DNA of 11,065 nt. Origin: an uncultured Caulobacter sp. (lineage in GTDB: Bacteria > Pseudomonadota > Alphaproteobacteria > Caulobacterales > Caulobacteraceae). The notes under the pieces are model-generated. The model worked only from the letters and a program-made list of their open reading frames with translations, was not told the DNA's origin and made no database searches. Position numbers and translations under genes: made by a program. Location: contig CALKHU010000188.1 of NCBI GenBank assembly GCA_937991555.1, positions 1 to 11,065 on the forward strand, written 5' to 3'. Shown here piece after piece: positions 7,294-11,065 of this stretch (position 1 is the first letter of the stretch; the number at the start of each line of letters is the position of its first letter).

Positions 7294-7329
7294 TTTTTGG
7301 GATATCTCTCATTTTTGGGATATCTGTCA
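7294..7329. promoter_or_regulatory. 18-bp tandem direct repeat, candidate TetR operator
   Basis: TTTTTGGGATATCTCTCA (7294-7311) is followed directly by TTTTTGGGATATCTGTCA (7312-7329); the units differ at one of 18 bases. Each contains the palindrome GATATC, centres 18 bp apart. The block is strikingly AT-rich for this genome and sits between the divergent hydrolase operon and TetR gene, between the -35 and -10 of the operon promoter. It is the natural candidate for the binding site of the adjacent TetR protein. Confidence 0.6.
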
Positions 7330-7330
7330 A
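7301..7330 (-). promoter_or_regulatory. Promoter of the PhlG-like / oxidoreductase operon
   Basis: On the minus strand a perfect TTGACA (-35) lies at 7330-7325, followed after 18 bases by GATATC (7306-7301), which shares three of six positions with TATAAT. Transcription would start near 7293, giving a leader of about 20 bases. The -35 is clear, the -10 weak, which suits a regulated promoter; the 18-bp repeat overlaps it entirely. Confidence 0.5.
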
Positions 7331-7370
7331 TTCGACTGGCGCCTTCTCGCGTCGCAACCTACAAGGCGGC

Positions 7371-8027
7371 ATGAGCAATGGACTGTTCGGCGGCGGCGCG
7401 GCCCATCTCGGCAAGAGCGCCCGCACGCGCGCCCGGCTGATGGATGCGGCGGTGGAGCTGTTCGCCCGCGACGGCTTCGAAGCGGTGTCGGTGAATGAGA
7501 TCGCGCGCCGCGCCGACGTCGCCAACGGCACCTTCTACGTCCACTTCCGCGACAAGGACGCGATCGCCTCGCAGGTCGCGCTGGCCATGGCGGGCGGCGT
7601 CACGCGCCAGCTGGACGAGGCGATGATCGGGGTCGAGGACGCCGTGGAGCGGACCAGCATGGCCACCCGCCGCTTCATCGACCTGGCGAGCAGCGTGCCC
7701 GACTGGGGCCGGGCGCTGCTGCGCGCCCTCTGGACCTTCCAGGGACTGAGGGGATCGGTGGCGACCCACCTGCGCGCCGATCTCGAGCGCGGTGTCGCCC
7801 AGGGGGCGTTCGACGTCGAGGTCGACACCGTCCTGATCGACGTCTTCGTCTCGATGGTGATGAGCGGGCTGTTCGGCCGCCTTTCGGGGTCGGCCGCTCC
7901 CGACGCCGGATGCCGTGTCGCCGAACTCCAGCTGCGCATGCTCGGCGTACCGGCGGCGCGCGCGCGCGACGTGGCCTGGCGCGACCTGCCGCCTGTCAGC
8001 CTGCGGCTCGCGGCGGCCTCAGACTAG
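7371..8027 (+). CDS. TetR family transcriptional regulator
   Basis: A 218-residue repressor-type protein. The N-terminal DNA-binding domain is typical: TRARLMDAAVELFARDGFE (19-37) forms helix 1, VSVNEIARRADVANGTFYVHF (39-59) the helix-turn-helix, followed by RDKDAI. The remainder is an all-helical ligand-binding and dimerisation domain with no recognisable ligand signature. ATG 7371 is preceded by AAGG at a normal distance. The frame is open back to 6909, but that extension is antisense to the hydrolase gene. Divergent transcription from the hydrolase operon, with a tandem repeat in the 99-base gap, suggests that it represses the operon, and probably itself, until a substrate binds. This parallels TetR control of phlG in Pseudomonas (PhlF, PhlH). 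The 3' end overlaps the convergent glycosyltransferase by nine bases. Confidence 0.92.
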   Translation: MSNGLFGGGAAHLGKSARTRARLMDAAVELFARDGFEAVSVNEIARRADVANGTFYVHFRDKDAIASQVALAMAGGVTRQLDEAMIGVEDAVERTSMATRRFIDLASSVPDWGRALLRALWTFQGLRGSVATHLRADLERGVAQGAFDVEVDTVLIDVFVSMVMSGLFGRLSGSAAPDAGCRVAELQLRMLGVPAARARDVAWRDLPPVSLRLAAASD

Positions 8028-8960
8028 GGACAGAGCCGCCTGGAGGACGGGCTCGACGGCGAGGTCGTTCAGGTCCGGCTCGCGCAGGATGGCCACCGGC
8101 TGGCCGGCCCGGACCGGACGGGGGGCGCTGAAATCGGGATTGCTGTCGGCGCTGAACAGCACGATGGCCGGCGCCCCGGCCGCCACGGCCAGGTGCATGG
8201 GTCCCGTGTCGTTGCCGACGGCCAGGGTCGCGCCGCGCGCGAGCTCGGCGATGTCCCCGAACGAGGTCCGGCCGACCAGGCTGACCGCGCCGGGCGCGGC
8301 GGCGAGAATGGCCGCGGCCAGAGCCGCCTCCCCGTCGCCGTGACCGAGCACCGCCGGCGCGATCCCCTGCTCCAGCAGGCCCGCGGCGAGCCGGCCGAAC
8401 CGGTCCGCCGGCCAGCGCTTCGCCGGCCGGTGGGCGGCGCCGCCCGGCGCCAGCAGCGCATAGGGCGCCGGGAGCCCGAACTTCGCAGCGTCTCCCGCCA
8501 TCCAGCTGATATCGGGCGGCCCGACCTCGTCCAGGCCGGCGATGGCCAGCTGCCGGCGGAACAGGTCCTGGATATGCAGGCCTGCGCGGTCCTCCAGCCG
8601 GTGGCGGTGCGAGGCCCCGCGCGCCGTCCCTGACCAGAGGGGCCGGCGCGGCCACAACAGCTGGAAGTAGCGGTCGGTCCGCCGCTGGCCCTGCAGGTCG
8701 TAGACCCGGTCAAAACGCCCGCCGCGCAGTCGGCGGAGCAGGCGCAAGACGCCGCCGAGGTCGGTCCAGTCCGGGCGGCCGTCGCTCCACACCTCGTCGA
8801 ACCAGCCGGTCGTCCGGCCCATGGCCACGAACGGGGCGGTGGTGAGCAGTACGATATGCGCCCCCGGATGGGCCGCGCGGATGGCCTTCATCGCCCCCGT
8901 GGCCTGAACGAAGTCGCCGAGCGCGGACAACTTGATGACAAGGATTCGCTCGCCGGTCAT
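8019..8960 (-). CDS. Glycosyltransferase family 9 (heptosyltransferase-like)
   Basis: A 313-residue GT-B protein of family GT9, which includes the LPS core heptosyltransferases WaaC and WaaF. The N-terminal RILVIKLSALGDFVQATGAM (5-24) has the conserved D16 thought to act as catalytic base. The C-terminal donor-binding motif GNDTGPMHLA (249-258) is diagnostic, and KRWP (181-184) matches the lysine loop that contacts the phosphate. It would act at the cytoplasmic face of the inner membrane, adding heptose or another sugar to lipid A core or a surface glycan. ATG 8960 is at the family N-terminus; upstream frame extension is antisense to the methyltransferase gene. It diverges from that methyltransferase over 56 bases, which hints at a shared surface-polysaccharide role. 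Which sugar is transferred cannot be told. Confidence 0.9.
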   Translation of the reverse strand: MTGERILVIKLSALGDFVQATGAMKAIRAAHPGAHIVLLTTAPFVAMGRTTGWFDEVWSDGRPDWTDLGGVLRLLRRLRGGRFDRVYDLQGQRRTDRYFQLLWPRRPLWSGTARGASHRHRLEDRAGLHIQDLFRRQLAIAGLDEVGPPDISWMAGDAAKFGLPAPYALLAPGGAAHRPAKRWPADRFGRLAAGLLEQGIAPAVLGHGDGEAALAAAILAAAPGAVSLVGRTSFGDIAELARGATLAVGNDTGPMHLAVAAGAPAIVLFSADSNPDFSAPRPVRAGQPVAILREPDLNDLAVEPVLQAALSLV

Positions 8961-9016
8961 TGTGAATCCATACACGGTCCCGCCCGACTGTACGGCCTGA
9001 ACTTTCGGAGAATGGA

Positions 9017-9712
9017 ATGTTTGCGCGGGAAGCCGCCTGGATCGCCGACGCCCTTTCGGCGGAGGACCCGCAGGCGCTGTCGCCGCTGCTGAACGTGGGA
9101 TCCTCGACGCGGGCGTTCCGCACCCAGATCCAGCCCTGGATCCACGAAGGCCTTGTGGCGCCGCTGGAAGCGCGGGGCGTCCGCTTCGTGCACCTCGACC
9201 TGAAGGCGGCCGACGGCGTCGACATCGCGGCCGACATCCTCTCGGACGAGGGTTTCGCACGCGCCAGGGCGGTCGGCGCCAGGGCCCTGCTCCTCTGCAA
9301 CATCCTCGAGCATGTGGTCGATCCGGCCGACGTCGCTCGTCGCGCCATGGCGCTCGTTGAGCCGGGCGGGCTGGTGGTGTTCACCGGCCCGCGGAGCTAC
9401 CCCCACCACCGGGATCCGATCGACACGATGTTCAGGCCGACGCCGGAGGAGGTCGCCGCCCTCTTCCCCGGCGCGACCATCGAGAAGGCCGAGATCCTGC
9501 CGTGCGGATCCTACTGGGACGTCGTGCGGAAACGGCCCTGGGTCCTGCTCCGCCCGGTGCTTCGGTTCCCGTTCCCGTTCCTGGGCTGGGAGAAATGGAA
9601 GCGCTCGATGGGCAAGCTCTACTGGCTGTTCAATCCTTATCTGACGACCTGCGTCGTGCTGAGGACGCCGGAGTCTGCCGGACCTGGCGCCGGGCGCCGC
9701 CGCGCAGGATGA
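9017..9712 (+). CDS. Class I SAM-dependent methyltransferase, surface-polysaccharide type
   Basis: A 231-residue methyltransferase. A degenerate motif I is seen in LLNVGSS (24-30), an acidic residue that may bind the ribose in HLDLK (D61), and the motif IV-like loop LLCNILEHVVDP (92-103), as in Methyltransf_11-like proteins. VEPGGLVVFTGP (114-125) is the usual post-II strand. The C-terminal third is aromatic and basic (RPVLRFPFPFLGWEKW) and may contact membrane or a glycan acceptor. ATG 9017 follows GGAG at six bases. Divergence from the GT9 gene suggests methylation of a sugar or lipid carrier. The last fifteen residues (about 217-231, Gly/Arg-rich) run into the kinase remnant on the other strand and may be junction sequence rather than original protein. 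Confidence 0.82.
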   Translation: MFAREAAWIADALSAEDPQALSPLLNVGSSTRAFRTQIQPWIHEGLVAPLEARGVRFVHLDLKAADGVDIAADILSDEGFARARAVGARALLLCNILEHVVDPADVARRAMALVEPGGLVVFTGPRSYPHHRDPIDTMFRPTPEEVAALFPGATIEKAEILPCGSYWDVVRKRPWVLLRPVLRFPFPFLGWEKWKRSMGKLYWLFNPYLTTCVVLRTPESAGPGAGRRRAG

Positions 9713-9854
9713 AGGTCATCCCGTCGTCGCCGGAAATCTCCCGCGCCCGGGAGCGGACGACGGCGGCGACGTCTTCCACCGTGCGGGCGGACGAGAGCTG
9801 CTCGGTCGTCTCGACGAGTTTGAAAAGCCGGGGCTCCGCTCCGGCGCCGGTCAC
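9630..9854 (-). pseudogene. Truncated N-terminus of a GAF-domain sensor kinase
   Basis: From a GTG at 9854 the frame encodes 74 residues. Residues 12-51, including VETTEQLSSARTVEDVAAVV and SGDDGMTFILR, look like the start of a GAF domain as found at the N-terminus of many alphaproteobacterial histidine kinases. The similarity stops at about base 9702, where the frame enters sequence antisense to the methyltransferase gene and ends in a low-complexity Arg/Ser-rich tail. No remaining GAF strands, H-box or ATPase domain exist. The GTG overlaps the stop of the polyprenyl synthase gene (GTGA, 9854-9851), so the original kinase was probably co-translated with it. I interpret this as a 5' remnant left by a deletion; a short expressed peptide cannot be excluded. 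Confidence 0.5.
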
Positions 9855-10867
9855 GTCCGGCGGCTGACGGCGAAGTCCGCCAGGTCTTCCAGGGCGACGC
9901 GCCAGCTGTTGGCGGTCATCAGCGACAGGGCCGTCTTGGCCTTGGTCGCGAAATCGGCGGCCAGATCCAGCGTCGAGTCCAGCGAGCCGGTGTCGCGGAT
10001 CAGCTCGATCGCGCGCTTGAAGTCGGCGTCGGTCTGCTCCCGGCGCCCGATGGTCCGCTCCCAGAACGGGGTCTCGGCGGCGCCGGTGCGGGCGATGGCC
10101 AGCAGCAGCGGAAGCGTCGCCTTGCCCTCCCGGAAATCGTCGCCCGCGTTCTTGCCCAGGGACTCGGTGGCCCCGCCGTAGTCGAGGGCGTCGTCGGCGA
10201 GCTGGAAGGCCAGGCCCAGGTTCATGGCGTAGTCGCGCATGGCCTGGATCTGCTCGGGCGGCGCCCCGGCGCTGACCGCTCCGGCCTCGGCGGCGGCGGC
10301 GAACAGTTCGGCGGTCTTGGCGGAGATGATCTGCAGGTAGACATCCTGCGACAGGTTCAGGTCATGGGCGCGGGTCAGCTGCAGCACCTCGCCCTCGGCG
10401 ATCACGCCGGCGGCCTTGGCCAGGATGTCGAGCGCCTTCATCGACCCGGCCTCGACCATCAGCTCGAAGGCCTTGGCGAACAGAAAGTCGCCGACCAGCA
10501 CGCTCGACGGCGCTCCCCAGATGAGGTGGGCGGCCACCTTGCCGCGGCGCAACTGCGAGGAATCGACCACGTCGTCGTGCAGCAGGGTGGCGGTGTGGAT
10601 GAACTCGACCGCGGCGGCCAGCTTCAGGCAGGCGTCGTCGCGGGCCCCGGCGAGGCGGGCCGAGGCCACCGTCAGCAGCGGCCGCAGGCGCTTGCCCCCC
10701 GCGTTGATCAGGTGATCGGCCAGCAGCGGGATCACCGCCACCGGGCTCTGCATGCGCGCGACGATGATCGCGTTGACCTCGGCGATATCCTCCGCCGCGA
10801 GATGCGTCAGCACCTCGACAGAGCCCGTTGGCCGGGCGACGGCGGCGCTCGCTGCGTCCAAGGTCAT
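9851..10867 (-). CDS. Long-chain polyprenyl diphosphate synthase (octa/decaprenyl type)
   Basis: A 338-residue trans-isoprenyl diphosphate synthase of the IspB type, which extends an allylic diphosphate with isopentenyl diphosphate to make the quinone side chain (C50 in most alphaproteobacteria). Both aspartate-rich motifs are intact: DDVVD at 98-102 (first) and DDALD at 225-229 (second). GGKRLRP (57-63) binds isopentenyl diphosphate, and the KT pair at 184-185 is present. Small residues (A93, T94) at positions -5 and -4 before the first motif suit a long product. ATG 10867 has GAGGAG three bases upstream. The gene stop overlaps the start of the kinase remnant, and it diverges from a methyltransferase gene over 47 bases. 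Chain length cannot be fixed from sequence alone. Confidence 0.95.
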   Translation of the reverse strand: MTLDAASAAVARPTGSVEVLTHLAAEDIAEVNAIIVARMQSPVAVIPLLADHLINAGGKRLRPLLTVASARLAGARDDACLKLAAAVEFIHTATLLHDDVVDSSQLRRGKVAAHLIWGAPSSVLVGDFLFAKAFELMVEAGSMKALDILAKAAGVIAEGEVLQLTRAHDLNLSQDVYLQIISAKTAELFAAAAEAGAVSAGAPPEQIQAMRDYAMNLGLAFQLADDALDYGGATESLGKNAGDDFREGKATLPLLLAIARTGAAETPFWERTIGRREQTDADFKRAIELIRDTGSLDSTLDLAADFATKAKTALSLMTANSWRVALEDLADFAVSRRT

Positions 10868-10914
10868 GCGCTCCTCGATTCCGCGAACGGCCCAGCGCCG
10901 TTGCGGGAGTCCTC
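10868..10914. promoter_or_regulatory. Divergent promoter region with hairpin flanked by two GANTC sites
   Basis: The gap between the polyprenyl synthase and the following methyltransferase holds AACGGC (10886-10891) and GCCGTT (10897-10902), a 6-bp stem with a 5-base loop. GATTC (10877-10881) and GAGTC (10907-10911) lie at equal distances on either side, both centred on 10894. GANTC is the CcrM methylation site in alphaproteobacteria. The right-hand site overlaps the ribosome site GGGAG (10905-10909). Regulation by methylation is inferred only. Confidence 0.35.
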
Positions 10915-11065
10915 ATGGGCGGGATAGGTCAGGCCGGGAACAAGCACAAGGCCGAGTTGTCGCGGGATATGGCGGACAGGGGCGAGATCACCGAGGACGG
11001 CCTGCTCGACGGGCGCGTGCGGCTGCGCCAGCCGGCCCGGGGCTACCGCGCCGGCGTCGACGCGG
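10915..11065 (+). CDS. TrmN6/YfiC-like tRNA (adenine-N6)-methyltransferase, 5' part
   Basis: Fifty codons are in the window before the sequence ends. The segment ITEDGLLDGRVRLRQP followed by RGYRAGVDA closely resembles the N-terminus of alphaproteobacterial methyltransferases related to YfiC/TrmN6, which methylate A37 of tRNA-Val; the GYRAGVDA stretch corresponds to the G-x-R-x-G-x-DAVLL entry to the SAM domain. The catalytic NPPY motif would lie outside the window. ATG 10915 is chosen because GGGAG lies five bases upstream; an in-frame ATG at 10969 has weaker support but begins nearer the conserved part. The gene is divergent from the polyprenyl synthase gene. The activity on tRNA is a family inference, and related small-molecule methyltransferases cannot be excluded from this fragment. 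Confidence 0.72.
   Translation, partial: MGGIGQAGNKHKAELSRDMADRGEITEDGLLDGRVRLRQPARGYRAGVDA

Noticed and set aside
6909..7370. N-terminal extension of the TetR frame
   Set aside because: It is antisense to the hydrolase gene and crosses the promoter region; the TetR domain and a ribosome site place the start at 7371.
8961..9260. Upstream extension of the glycosyltransferase frame
   Set aside because: It is antisense to the methyltransferase gene; the conserved GT9 N-terminus begins at 8960.
9559..9582. Repeated GTTCC units as a regulatory repeat
   Set aside because: They encode the Phe/Pro-rich stretch RFPFPF of the methyltransferase, and the spacing fits no known operator.

Overview
This GC-rich window is organised like an alphaproteobacterial chromosome, most likely Caulobacterales (Caulobacter, Phenylobacterium or Brevundimonas). 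The pointers are one perfect GAAC-N7-GAAC box (the LexA half-site spacing of alphaproteobacteria), a Caulobacter-type sigma-73 promoter candidate before fumC, sparse GANTC sites with a third of them in the short intergenic gaps, and the gene families present. The lineage is an inference; there is no rRNA or other marker here. Coding density is very high, with no gene-free stretch above about 120 bases. I see no tRNA, rRNA, CRISPR array, insertion sequence or replication origin.

Layout. 1-932: 3' end of a serine hydrolase of the beta-lactamase/penicillin-binding class with a C-terminal membrane domain. 1024-1434: small four-helix membrane protein. 1385-1762 (minus): RusA-type Holliday junction endonuclease, overlapping the previous gene tail to tail. 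1846-3237: class II fumarase FumC, ending in a hairpin terminator. 3353-4132: small ABC/SMC-like AAA ATPase with a LexA-type box directly upstream. 4134-4209: two tandem imperfect hairpins built on GGGGACA, REP/BIME-like. 4214-4615 (minus): YccF-like membrane protein. 4649-5095: GNAT acetyltransferase. 5092-6435 and 6435-7271 (both minus): a coupled operon for an FAD-linked oxidoreductase and a PhlG-like carbon-carbon bond hydrolase. 7371-8027: divergent TetR regulator, with an AT-rich 18-bp tandem repeat in the shared promoter region. 8019-8960 (minus): glycosyltransferase family 9 (heptosyltransferase-like). 9017-9712: divergent SAM methyltransferase. 9630-9854 (minus): remnant of a GAF-domain sensor kinase. 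9851-10867 (minus): long-chain polyprenyl diphosphate synthase. 10915-end: start of a TrmN6/YfiC-like methyltransferase.

How the genes fit together. The clearest module is the TetR / PhlG-like hydrolase / FAD oxidoreductase set (5092-8027). Its layout is that of a ligand-induced catabolic or detoxification operon for an acylated phenolic or polyketide-like compound. The GT9 enzyme and the divergent methyltransferase look like cell-surface polysaccharide genes. FumC and the polyprenyl synthase are housekeeping genes (TCA cycle; quinone side chain). RusA and the LexA-box ATPase are both candidates for DNA-damage functions, although nothing links them directly.

The most interesting points are the candidate SOS-controlled ATPase, the PhlG-like operon with its tandem-repeat operator, the twin-hairpin element, and the truncated kinase whose GTG start overlaps the stop of the polyprenyl synthase gene.
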